Source: Bacteroidales bacterium (GTDB lineage: Bacteria > Bacteroidota > Bacteroidia > Bacteroidales > Muribaculaceae). From it: DNA of 8,408 nucleotides. Location: contig SFNC01000126.1 of NCBI GenBank assembly GCA_004554255.1, positions 1 through 8,408 of the forward strand, in the 5' to 3' direction. Positions 1 to 6,769 of the stretch are shown here, piece by piece. A program made the translations under genes and the position numbers. Position 1 is the stretch's first letter. The number at the start of each line of letters is the position of its first letter. Under the pieces are notes generated by a model. That model did no database searches and had not been told where the DNA came from. It worked only from the letters and a program-made list of their open reading frames with translations.

Positions 1-57
1 TTCCCGGCGAGAATGATAATTGACCGAGGCTTCTGCTGGGATGTCGACGCCGCTCAT
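1..57 (-). CDS. 5' end of a leftward gene, product unknown
   Basis: On the minus strand an ATG at 57-55 opens a frame that stays open to the window edge, giving 19 residues that start MSGVDIPAEA. The frame continues upstream without a stop for about 30 more codons but has no further ATG. The ATG has an A-rich leader (TTTTGAAA), as is usual in Bacteroidetes. A GGAG lies 18 bases upstream of the ATG and only 6 bases before an in-frame TTG, so a TTG start ten bases or so further up cannot be excluded. A well-matched promoter at 170-201 points into this frame, which is the main reason to believe it. Nineteen residues are too few to name a family. Confidence 0.5.
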   Translation of the reverse strand, partial: MSGVDIPAEASVNYHSRRE

Positions 58-169
58 TTTCAAAATCAATTCAATCTCCAAAAAAAAATTCAGAAGATTT
101 TTGAAATAAATTCCGTTGCGGGCGCGCGGACGATTGCCGACAGCCGGAATGTCTCGTCATTCCGTACTG

Positions 170-201
170 CAAAGTTACTGCCCCAATCATGTTGCGGCAA
201 A
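170..201 (-). promoter_or_regulatory. Bacteroidetes-type promoter for the left-edge gene
   Basis: On the minus strand a TTTG box (plus-strand 201-198) is followed after exactly 20 bases by TAACTTTG (177-170). This is a full match to the known Bacteroidetes consensus TTTG-N19-21-TAnnTTTG. It would start RNA near position 163 and give a leader of roughly 105 bases before the ATG at 57. It lies in the gap between the 187-aa gene (which ends at 262) and the left-edge gene. No clear terminator is visible in that gap, so read-through from the kinase unit into the left-edge gene is possible. Confidence 0.75.
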
Positions 202-261
202 TACTTTTTTGTCCTTTTATAGAGGGGGGGGCAAATTTTTTTCGGCATCGGTTCTTAGTGC

Positions 262-825
262 TTATCTATATTCATTGATTCTGAATCTGACGCCGGTCTC
301 GCGGCCGCAGACGTACACCCCGAGACCGATGCCGTCGCGGGTGAGATGATCGAGATAGAGCGGCTCGCTGTCGATGACATGCAGGCATTGAAACGTGTCG
401 CCCGCTTGCAGGCGCGTATTGGATGCGGCGACAATCTCAAACCATCCATCGCCTTTATATCGCGTGGTGCATTCGCGGTCGGGAAGCCAAGTCAGCAGGA
501 GGGTATCCCACGGTTGAAGGTCGGCAATCACGTCGATGCACGAGGAGCCCACGGGTCCACTTTGAATCCCGGCATCTCCTGAGCTTAGAAAGCTCTCCCA
601 GTCTTTCCATCCGGCATATCTGCTCAATGTGTCGAGGGTGTGGAGCCGGGGAACGACATCTTCGTCAATATATCCCCAGTGGCGCTTGAGGGTAGTGGCA
701 CAGAACAAGACGCCTGTGCGCGCACGAATACTTTCGCGTAGCAGGTCGAAATGGCGTGAGGTGGTCACGCTTCGTCCGAATGTCTTTTCAACATGTTGTT
801 TCAATAATTCCCACTTATTTTTCAT
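262..825 (-). CDS. 187-aa protein of unknown function, coupled to the kinase
   Basis: The open frame extends up to 963, but that part is the antisense-frame overlap with the kinase. The natural start is the ATG at 825, preceded by AGAAAG, in the sequence ATGAAAAATAA that also contains the kinase stop. This 11-base overlap suggests translational coupling. Two parts are visible. Residues 1-82 are helical, with the segment TTLKRHWGYI (44-53) and PRLHTLDTLSRYAGWKDWESFL (59-80), which could be a helix-turn-helix-like fold. Residues 95-187 are predicted beta-rich, with WLPDRE (113-118), LQAGDTFQC (139-147), EPLYLDHL (154-161) and a YVCGRETGVRF end. I recall similar proteins in Bacteroidales with no assigned role. 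There is no signal peptide or membrane segment, so it is probably cytoplasmic. A role as target or regulator of the kinase is inference from position only. Confidence 0.85.
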   Translation of the reverse strand: MKNKWELLKQHVEKTFGRSVTTSRHFDLLRESIRARTGVLFCATTLKRHWGYIDEDVVPRLHTLDTLSRYAGWKDWESFLSSGDAGIQSGPVGSSCIDVIADLQPWDTLLLTWLPDRECTTRYKGDGWFEIVAASNTRLQAGDTFQCLHVIDSEPLYLDHLTRDGIGLGVYVCGRETGVRFRINEYR

Positions 826-2068
826 CTTTCTGAGTGTTTGCCCATTGATGTAAAATATCGCCCTGATATAGCGAATAGGCAGATTCAAGGGTCTCCCGGT
901 CGCTCGAAGCGAGCGGGGCCAACGAAGCGAACACCCGCTCTTTGGCTGATGCCATCGCCCCAATCAGTCTTACCGCTGCCTCTGAATCGCCGTAGGTCGG
1001 ATTCCTGTCGGTCTTGAGGAAGTGCAGGTATGCTTGCGTAAGTTTATTTTTAAGACGTTGTTTTGCGTCCTGCATGAATGCGTCGTGCTCACGTATCCGG
1101 TTGTTGAATTCGCGCTCCGTTTCAAGCTGTCTGCCGAGCTGAGTCAGCGAGTCGGAGAGCCGACGGTGTTGGTCCTGTTCTTGTGCGGCCCGCAGCGTCA
1201 TGGTGTCAAGCTGGTTCTCAAGACCGTTCATCGCAGTATTTACTTCATGGCTGTGAATCAGCAGCACCGCAATCATCGTAATGGCGACCGCCGCCGACAG
1301 CAGGGCAACTGCACGGAGCATACGCTTCTTCCGTTTCCCCCGGCGGCGGATGGCCCGGAGAAGCTCTCCGGCATTGGTGAACCGCCGTGTCTCCCGGCCA
1401 TCGGTGCACCGCCGAATGATGCCCCGATATTCGGGATAAAGCGATTGCATGATTACGCCAAGGCCGTAGACATCGTCGCCGGTATAAGGAGTGCGGGCCG
1501 TCTGCTGGCGATCCGACATATATCCCTCGGTGCCGGCCGGATTCTTCAATATGGTGTATTCATCCGAATCCGCCAGGCCGAAATCCACAATCACGGCTTT
1601 CCCGCCGTTGGCCCGGATCATGATGTTTGAAGGCTTCAGGTCGCGGTGCACTATCCCTTTGGCGTGGACATAGTCCATTGTATCCACGATAGATGTCAGC
1701 AAATCCAGACGCTCGCCGCGCGACAGTCTTCCGGCAACAAGCACATCCTCCAGCGTTGCGCCCTCAATCCATTCCATCACGATACACAGCCCGAACCCTT
1801 CTACCTCCTCGACACCTACCGCCGACACGACATTGGGATGCGACAGCCGCGTAAGAAACTCGAACTCCTTGAGCAACTGCTGGCGCAGGACGGTAGAACC
1901 GGAAAAATCCCTTCTGATGCCTTTTAGAAACCATCGGCGCCCGTAGCGTGATGCGCAGGCAAAGAAATGCTTGTCGCGCAAGCCGATCACCTCCACATTG
2001 CTGAATGTAGAAGTATATCCGGCCAAAAGATCTCGTCCGTCTATAAATCCAGAATTACTGTCGCACAT
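815..2068 (-). CDS. Membrane-anchored Ser/Thr-type protein kinase
   Basis: The 417-aa protein has a eukaryotic-like (Hanks) kinase domain at about residues 22-243. The ATP-anchoring lysine is K49 (FLKGI), the helix-C glutamate is probably E68, the catalytic loop is HRDLKPSN (141-148), and the metal-binding DFG is at 162-164. PAGTEGYMS (177-185) is the activation and substrate loop, and D198 (DDVYGLG) the structural aspartate. The glycine-rich loop is degenerate and the C-lobe is short, yet the key catalytic residues are kept, so activity is plausible. A basic stretch (RRRGKRKKR, 241-249) precedes one membrane helix at about 251-271. The remaining 145 residues would be outside the cytoplasm, starting with a charged, Q/E/L-rich coiled-coil-like segment (about 275-345). 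This is the layout of a one-pass receptor kinase. The start is the ATG at 2068. The only TAnnTTTG-like site upstream is too close to the ATG to be convincing, so its promoter is unresolved and may have been affected by the insertion sequence. Confidence 0.93.
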   Translation of the reverse strand: MCDSNSGFIDGRDLLAGYTSTFSNVEVIGLRDKHFFACASRYGRRWFLKGIRRDFSGSTVLRQQLLKEFEFLTRLSHPNVVSAVGVEEVEGFGLCIVMEWIEGATLEDVLVAGRLSRGERLDLLTSIVDTMDYVHAKGIVHRDLKPSNIMIRANGGKAVIVDFGLADSDEYTILKNPAGTEGYMSDRQQTARTPYTGDDVYGLGVIMQSLYPEYRGIIRRCTDGRETRRFTNAGELLRAIRRRGKRKKRMLRAVALLSAAVAITMIAVLLIHSHEVNTAMNGLENQLDTMTLRAAQEQDQHRRLSDSLTQLGRQLETEREFNNRIREHDAFMQDAKQRLKNKLTQAYLHFLKTDRNPTYGDSEAAVRLIGAMASAKERVFASLAPLASSDRETLESAYSLYQGDILHQWANTQKDEK

Positions 2069-2122
2069 TAGTAGATGACAAAATTTAAATTTATGCTGTT
2101 AAACATTTAATTTTCAAGTGAT

Positions 2123-2130
2123 TAAATTTG
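2123..2130 (+). promoter_or_regulatory. -7 box at the left junction of the insertion sequence
   Basis: TAAATTTG matches the Bacteroidetes -7 consensus TAnnTTTG and is followed by CAAAA. It points into the transposase gene, whose start is about 55 bases downstream. No good TTTG box lies 19-21 bases upstream; the nearest is a weak TGTT at 2097-2100. Because the TTTGCAAAA part recurs at the right end of the element, this may be the original chromosomal promoter of the amidase, now reading into the transposase. Confidence 0.4.
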
Positions 2131-2135
2131 CAAAA
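2127..2135. repeat. Left copy of TTTGCAAAA bounding the insertion sequence
   Basis: This nonamer is identical in direct orientation to 3245-3253. It is a candidate target-site duplication of the IS4-family element, or alternatively part of its terminal inverted repeat, since its first eight bases are palindromic. Confidence 0.45.
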
Positions 2136-2185
2136 GTCCCTGAAATTTAGTAATTTAAAGGAAAAAAACTACTAATTCCAAGGAC

Positions 2186-3229
2186 TTGGTCAAAGTTAAC
2201 CAAATCCTCCCGATTATGCAAGAGCACTTTGGACAAAGTATGAATCTGGCACGCATAAAACTTATGGCGTTGCTGCTCCACGCACTCTGTGTTGTGCAGA
2301 CTGTCAGCCTCCACAAACTGGCAGACGCGATGCCTACGGCTGTCGACAAGGATTCCAACCTCAGACGGCTCCAAAGATTCTTTGCCAAGTATGTTCTTGA
2401 CCTTGATATCATAGCGCGTATGATTTTCTCGCTGCTTCCTGTCAAGACCGGTCTTGTGCTCAGCATGGATCGCACCAACTGGAAGTTCGGAGAGTTCAAT
2501 ATCAATATTCTTATGTTGGGCATCACCTATAAAGGGATTGCCTTCCCCTTGATATTCAGTCTTCTCCCTAAACGTGGCAACTCCAGCTGGAACGAACGCA
2601 GGAAGATTATGGAACGTTTTATCCGTCTTTTCGGAGCAGAATGCATCGACTGTCTTGTGGCAGACCGCGAGTTCATCGGAAAGGAATGGACAGGGTGGCT
2701 CAACAGCCGTCGCATACGGTATTACATCCGGATACGTCAGAACTTCTGGATTGTCAAGCCATCCACCGGTGAGAGAATCCGCGCCTGGTGGCTGTTCAAT
2801 GATCTGAAGGTCGGTCAGGAGAAATTCTTCCATAAGCTTTTTCTTCACAAAGGCGAGTATGTCTATCTTGCCGGCAGCCGAATCAAAAACTCCGATGGAG
2901 TTCCGGAATTGCAGATTCTCATATGCTTCAACCGGCCCGAGGGTGCGATTTTGACATACAAAAAGCGTTGGGAGATAGAAACGGCCTTCAGAGCCATGAA
3001 ATCTTCCGGCTTCAACATCGAGGACACCCATATGCGTGATATGGAGCGCATCGCAAGACTTGTCGCGATGGTATGCGTGGCTCTTGTATGGGCGTATCTC
3101 GTTGGTGAACATAAAGATATAAATATTAAACCGATAAGGATTCTGAAACATGGAAGAAAGGCAAAGTCGCTTGTCAAGTATGGTTTGGAGGAGATTGCGA
3201 CCATACTTCTGCGTCCGGCTTATACTTAA
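2186..3229 (+). CDS. IS4-family DDE transposase
   Basis: The 347-aa protein cuts and pastes the surrounding element. The three acidic catalytic residues are visible: D95 in SMDRTNWKFG, D160 in LVADREFIG, and E265. E265 sits in YKKRWEIETAFRAMK (258-272), an exact match to the Y(2)R(3)E(6)K signature that defines the IS4 family. The central catalytic domain is about 90-275. The N-terminal 85 residues (helical, with RRLQRFF at 60-66) would bind the ends. No frameshift or internal stop is seen, so the gene looks functional. The start used is a TTG at 2186 preceded by AAGGA at good spacing. An in-frame ATG at 2216 would give a protein 10 residues shorter. A stop at 2156-2158 limits any upstream extension. 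The subgroup within IS4 cannot be fixed by eye. Confidence 0.93.
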   Translation: MVKVNQILPIMQEHFGQSMNLARIKLMALLLHALCVVQTVSLHKLADAMPTAVDKDSNLRRLQRFFAKYVLDLDIIARMIFSLLPVKTGLVLSMDRTNWKFGEFNINILMLGITYKGIAFPLIFSLLPKRGNSSWNERRKIMERFIRLFGAECIDCLVADREFIGKEWTGWLNSRRIRYYIRIRQNFWIVKPSTGERIRAWWLFNDLKVGQEKFFHKLFLHKGEYVYLAGSRIKNSDGVPELQILICFNRPEGAILTYKKRWEIETAFRAMKSSGFNIEDTHMRDMERIARLVAMVCVALVWAYLVGEHKDINIKPIRILKHGRKAKSLVKYGLEEIATILLRPAYT

Positions 3230-3240
3230 AAAAATAATAT

Positions 3241-3248
3241 TAACTTTG
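3241..3248 (+). promoter_or_regulatory. -7 box at the right end of the insertion sequence, facing the amidase
   Basis: TAACTTTG followed by CAAAA matches TAnnTTTG and points at the amidase, whose ATG is 84 bases downstream. The TAAC half appears to belong to the insertion sequence and TTTGCAAAA to the flanking DNA, so the box may be a hybrid made by insertion. There is no TTTG at the expected upstream distance (3217-3220 reads GGCT). The promoter may therefore be weak or depend on other sequence in the element. Confidence 0.45.
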
Positions 3249-3253
3249 CAAAA
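3245..3253. repeat. Right copy of TTTGCAAAA bounding the insertion sequence
   Basis: This is the second direct copy of the nonamer found at 2127-2135. It marks the likely right boundary of the IS4-family element and overlaps the -7 box facing the amidase gene. Confidence 0.45.
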
Positions 3254-3331
3254 ATTAGCTCGGAAGCTTTTTTCTGTTCCAAAAGCATCGCAAACAACTT
3301 CTTTGTACCTGAATAACAACCAAATCCGTAT

Positions 3332-6300
3332 ATGAAAAAGCTATCAACCTTAATCCTTGTCGCTTTGGCACTGTTGCTTGCAGCACCGGCAGCCAACGCC
3401 GAACGATGGACCAACTATCGCATCATGCTTGATCCCGGACACGGCGGCAGCGACCCCGGCGCCTCCGGCCCGCAGTGGCCCCACGAGGCCGAACTTGCCC
3501 TGCGTTGCTCACACTCTATCCGCGAACGCCTGGAGAACGTTGGCGCTCCCGTAAGAATGACACGCACCACCGACGCCACGGTATCTCTGACCGCGCGACG
3601 CGATGCTTCTGTCGCCTACGACCCGTACATCTTCTGCTCGGTGCACCTGAATGCATTCAACGGCTCGGCTTACGGAACCGAGACATGGTACTACTGGTCG
3701 GCAGGTAACTCTAAATTCCTTGCCGATAAGGTGCAGGCGCAGCTCGTCAGTTACATGAAGCGCACAAACCGCGGTGTCAAGCAGAACGGCTGGACAGTTA
3801 TCACCGGCAGCTCAAACGTCCCCGCTATCCTTACCGAAGGTCTCTTTGTGGACAACCGGGAGGAGTGGAACCTCATCAACGACAACTCCAAGGACGGCTA
3901 TAAGAAATGGGTCAACGGACACCTCGCCGGTTTCCGCGACCACATGCGCGCCATAAACAACAGCAACCTTGACGACCCCACTGTTGACGACACAAAGGTG
4001 ATTAACGTATCCACCGAGAACGTAAATCTCTCCTGCGACCGCTACGGACACCCCTACGCCGACATCACCGTCAGCACCAAGAACATCACCGAGAACATCT
4101 CTATCTGGTCGGACGACAACACTCTGTTCACCGTGGACAAGAGCTCGCTCGGCAGCGGCGGCGGCTCGTTCCGCGTAACTTTCCAGTACTCCGACTGGTA
4201 CCACTATAAAGGCTCGTACGTACACGTGCGTGCCAACGGCATACAGAAGGACATCCGCGTAACCTGCGACGTGAAAGGCTCCGTGCTCCCCGAACTCTCC
4301 GAGGGCTGGAACATAAGCACCAAGCGCGGCAATGCCTCCTCAAAAGGTTACGACGCCACACAGATCCGCAACTTCTGCTACCTCAACGGCAAACTCTACT
4401 GCGTATACAAGAACAGCAGCATTATCGTCCTGCACTCACAGACCGGCGAAAAGCTCGGCGAGCTCAAGCTGGACGGTGTCGGCGAAGGCACACTCGCCCT
4501 CTGCGACGTGAAGGCCATCTCCGGAAAAATCGTGGCATGCAACCTCGCCACTACCGCAAATGGGAACTGGTTCTGCATCTATAAATGGGACGATGACAAT
4601 TCCGCGCCCAAGAAAATCCTCAACACCCAGGACTTCCAGGGCATTGCCCGTATCGGCGACTGCATGGAGGTGGTCGGCACTCTTGACTCTGACGCATGGT
4701 TCTGCTTCATGAACGACAACACCGCCCACACCGAAACCCGCATCGTGGAATACCACCAGACCGGCGAATACAACTTTGCCTCCAAGTACACCAAAGCCTA
4801 CGACAACAACAAGGGCCACATGCACACCGGCGCCACTTCCCGCGCATATCCCAAAAACGGAAACTACTGGGTTGACGGTAACGCCTGCCACCCCATGTGG
4901 TGCACATGGGACCAGGGTTACGACGGTGTTTCGCCCCTCGTCACCAACAGCACCGAAGGCCAGACCCAGGGTGCATCTCACCACGAGTTCTACTATCACG
5001 GCTGGAAATATGCCGCAAACCTCGTTTTCCGCGGCTCTACAAACTACACCGCTCCCAAACTCCGCATTCTCCGCGACAAAGCCGGTAAATTCTCGAATTG
5101 CGACGAGAAACGCGAATATCCATCGGACGGCCTCGGCGATGCCCAGAACGCCAACGGTACCGGCGATGTTATCATAAACTGCAACGGCGCCGACTACTGC
5201 GAGGCATGGGTAATGTCCACAAATCACGGTCTGGCTTACTACCGCACCGGCAACGTTCCCGCTGTCAACCCCGGCCCTGTAGGCAGAGCCGAAATATGGT
5301 TCTCGGAGCGTGACCCCGAAATGCGTGCAAAGGTGGGCGACTATGCCTCCAAGACCATCCGCGTGGAAGGTAAGAACGTTCACGGCCCCATTAATCTTGA
5401 GCCTGCCGACAACGACGGCGGAAAATCCACCGGCGTAATCTCCATCGAGCCCTCGCAGCTTGACGGCCCCGGCGACGTTGTTGTAACATACCGTCCCACA
5501 GACCACAGCGTGAACTGGATTTGGGTACGCGCCTCCACCGTCGACGCTGATGACGCCTACATGGATGTGCACGCCGAAAGTTACAAAGACCCCACTATCA
5601 CTGCCGATGGCGACGCTACGTTCTCGTGCTTCGCAGACGATCCGCAGACTCACGTATTCAACGTCACCGCCCGCGACCTCAAGGGCTGGATAGGCTCCGG
5701 AATCTGGGGCGACAACGAAAGCCATAACAGCCAGTTCTCCCAATGGAACGACTGGGGCCTTGCAAACAGCACCACCGTTTACTTCAACAACAACCGCGCC
5801 GGTTGGGACAAGGTTTACGTATGGCTCTGGAACAAGGACAACGCCAACTACAACTACCAGGGCGTAGATTATCCCGGCGTTCTGCTCAGCAACCGCGGCG
5901 ACGGCATCTTTGAGTACACCTTCACCCCCGGGGCTCTCTCGGACAATATCGGCATCCTCTTCAACAACGGCCTTGAAGCCGACGGAAAGAAACGTCAGCA
6001 GACCGATGACGGCCACGTTATGAACGGCGCCACCTACTGGGCTGCAGGCTCATCGGCATACTGGCGCGTTCCCGGACACAAAGTGCCCCTGATGTGCGAC
6101 ATTGACGGACACCTCACCATTACCTACCGTCCCACCCAGGCCGGCGATGTTTGGTCCAACTTCTACATCGCCACCGACGGCAAGCCCCAGAACCTCGATG
6201 TGGCCCTCCACGGTATATGCCACGGCATGACCGGCCTCACCGACCTTGAGGGCAACCCCGTCAGCGATGTCAAGGTTACCGACGGAACCATCAGCGTTGA

Positions 6301-6463
6301 CAGCGACAATGTCAAGGACATCACCGTGTACAACACCGCCGGTGCTGTTGTCGCCACCGCCAAAGCGACAAACTCGCTGCGCATAGACCGCCTGCCAGCT
6401 GCCGCCTACATCGTGGGCATCACCACCGACACCGAGACACGCCGCCTGAAACTGCGCCTGTAA
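3332..6463 (+). CDS. Secreted multidomain N-acetylmuramoyl-L-alanine amidase with CBM26-like module
   Basis: The 1043-aa protein should cut the bond between MurNAc and L-alanine in peptidoglycan. A signal peptide (1-23, ending ANA) leads into an Amidase_3 domain (about 31-208). The zinc ligands would be H37 (DPGHGG), E52 and H105 (SVHLNAF), and E169 (ILTEGLF) the catalytic glutamate. All are present. An Ig-like repeat (about 223-320) follows, then a propeller-like domain (about 326-640) resembling the neighbouring 471-aa protein, then a second Ig-like repeat (about 653-750). A third such repeat begins near 754 and resumes at about 908-971. Between its halves lies a CBM26-like module (814-903: TTVYFNN, GWDKVYVWLW at 824-833, IGILFNNG near 880, QQTDD, final ATYW). 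The last 70 residues resemble a type IX sorting domain (ITVYNTAGAVV, LPAAAYIVGI). It is far longer than the usual 200-450 aa amidase. The ATG at 3332 has no Shine-Dalgarno sequence. Catalytic and sorting calls are strong; the glycan-binding call is likely but untested. Confidence 0.92.
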   Translation: MKKLSTLILVALALLLAAPAANAERWTNYRIMLDPGHGGSDPGASGPQWPHEAELALRCSHSIRERLENVGAPVRMTRTTDATVSLTARRDASVAYDPYIFCSVHLNAFNGSAYGTETWYYWSAGNSKFLADKVQAQLVSYMKRTNRGVKQNGWTVITGSSNVPAILTEGLFVDNREEWNLINDNSKDGYKKWVNGHLAGFRDHMRAINNSNLDDPTVDDTKVINVSTENVNLSCDRYGHPYADITVSTKNITENISIWSDDNTLFTVDKSSLGSGGGSFRVTFQYSDWYHYKGSYVHVRANGIQKDIRVTCDVKGSVLPELSEGWNISTKRGNASSKGYDATQIRNFCYLNGKLYCVYKNSSIIVLHSQTGEKLGELKLDGVGEGTLALCDVKAISGKIVACNLATTANGNWFCIYKWDDDNSAPKKILNTQDFQGIARIGDCMEVVGTLDSDAWFCFMNDNTAHTETRIVEYHQTGEYNFASKYTKAYDNNKGHMHTGATSRAYPKNGNYWVDGNACHPMWCTWDQGYDGVSPLVTNSTEGQTQGASHHEFYYHGWKYAANLVFRGSTNYTAPKLRILRDKAGKFSNCDEKREYPSDGLGDAQNANGTGDVIINCNGADYCEAWVMSTNHGLAYYRTGNVPAVNPGPVGRAEIWFSERDPEMRAKVGDYASKTIRVEGKNVHGPINLEPADNDGGKSTGVISIEPSQLDGPGDVVVTYRPTDHSVNWIWVRASTVDADDAYMDVHAESYKDPTITADGDATFSCFADDPQTHVFNVTARDLKGWIGSGIWGDNESHNSQFSQWNDWGLANSTTVYFNNNRAGWDKVYVWLWNKDNANYNYQGVDYPGVLLSNRGDGIFEYTFTPGALSDNIGILFNNGLEADGKKRQQTDDGHVMNGATYWAAGSSAYWRVPGHKVPLMCDIDGHLTITYRPTQAGDVWSNFYIATDGKPQNLDVALHGICHGMTGLTDLEGNPVSDVKVTDGTISVDSDNVKDITVYNTAGAVVATAKATNSLRIDRLPAAAYIVGITTDTETRRLKLRL

Positions 6464-6499
6464 TACCGTCTGCCACAACGGTAAAAACCACATAAGCCA

Positions 6500-6529
6500 C
6501 ACCCCGCGAGGCAGCGGCCTCGCGGGGTG
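6500..6529 (+). terminator. Strong GC-rich hairpin after the amidase gene
   Basis: A perfect 13-base stem (6500-6512 with 6517-6529) closes a 4-base loop AGCG, starting 37 bases after the amidase stop. The tract that follows (GTTATTA) is only partly T-rich, so termination by this hairpin alone is likely but not textbook. It separates the amidase from the 471-aa gene into independent units. Confidence 0.7.
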
Positions 6530-6653
6530 GTTATTACACTAAAAAGGCAACATTTGCCCCTATAAATCTTGGTTTTCCCCTAAAAAACGATAGTTTAACA
6601 ATTATTAACTCATAATTACACATATTTTATAACAGTTTTACCAAAATCTTATT

Positions 6654-6661
6654 TAAATTTG
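6654..6661 (+). promoter_or_regulatory. -7 box for the 471-aa secreted protein gene
   Basis: TAAATTTG followed by CACAC matches the Bacteroidetes -7 consensus TAnnTTTG. The TTTG box upstream is not clear; only TTTA or TTTT at poor spacing is seen. It would give an A/T-rich leader of about 100 bases before the ATG at 6770. The whole gap 6464-6769 holds the amidase terminator hairpin, this box and otherwise AT-rich DNA. A nonamer TAGTTTAAC occurs twice in it (6591-6599 and 6725-6733), of unknown meaning. Confidence 0.5.
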
Positions 6662-6769
6662 CACACACAAACCAAACATTAATGCTTTTCTTTATTTCAT
6701 CTTCCTTGAAAATCGGATAAGCCTTAGTTTAACCCCTGAAAAATATTTTCACCTTAAAAAATTATTTAT

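Larger units (their letters stand above)
2127..3253 (+). mobile_element. IS4-family insertion sequence, complete
   Basis: An intact IS4-type transposase gene is framed by short non-coding ends, between the leftward kinase unit and the rightward amidase gene. The proposed limits are two copies of TTTGCAAAA (2127-2135 and 3245-3253). These could be a 9-base target duplication, a size known for the IS4 family, which would leave an element of about 1.1 kb. Because TTTGCAAA is its own reverse complement, the copies could equally be the tips of terminal inverted repeats. Past them the two ends are only weakly similar in inverted comparison: starting from the shared AGT, 8 of the first 15 or so bases match. 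Exact ends are therefore uncertain by several bases, while the presence of the element is not in doubt. Confidence 0.65.

Noticed and set aside
13..349. Short plus-strand frames at the left edge
   Set aside because: They overlap a well-matched leftward promoter and the end of the 187-aa gene, and have no coding signal.
826..963. Upstream extension of the 187-aa protein to an ATG at 963
   Set aside because: The added residues lie within the kinase coding region in another frame and are R/P-rich without pattern. The ATG at 825 has a purine-rich leader and the overlap typical of coupled genes.
1022..1630. A 202-residue plus-strand frame
   Set aside because: It is antisense to the kinase gene, with no motif or promoter.
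262..2068. Kinase pair as a phage-defence system
   Set aside because: No effector domain, nuclease or neighbouring defence gene is visible. A signalling role is equally or more likely, so defence is not claimed.
3256..3273. AGCT-CGGA-AGCT followed by TTTTTT in the amidase leader, as a possible attenuator
   Set aside because: A 4-base stem is too weak for a terminator or attenuator; it probably reflects local base composition.
2147..3319. A 390-residue open frame on the minus strand across the transposase
   Set aside because: It fully overlaps the IS4-family transposase, whose catalytic residues are all intact, and it has no recognisable domain.
4436..6016. A 526-residue open frame on the minus strand inside the amidase gene
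   Set aside because: It is antisense to a gene with clear domains. Its translation is a monotonous V/G/A-rich sequence, the product of strong third-position codon bias on the other strand, and no start signal or motif supports it.
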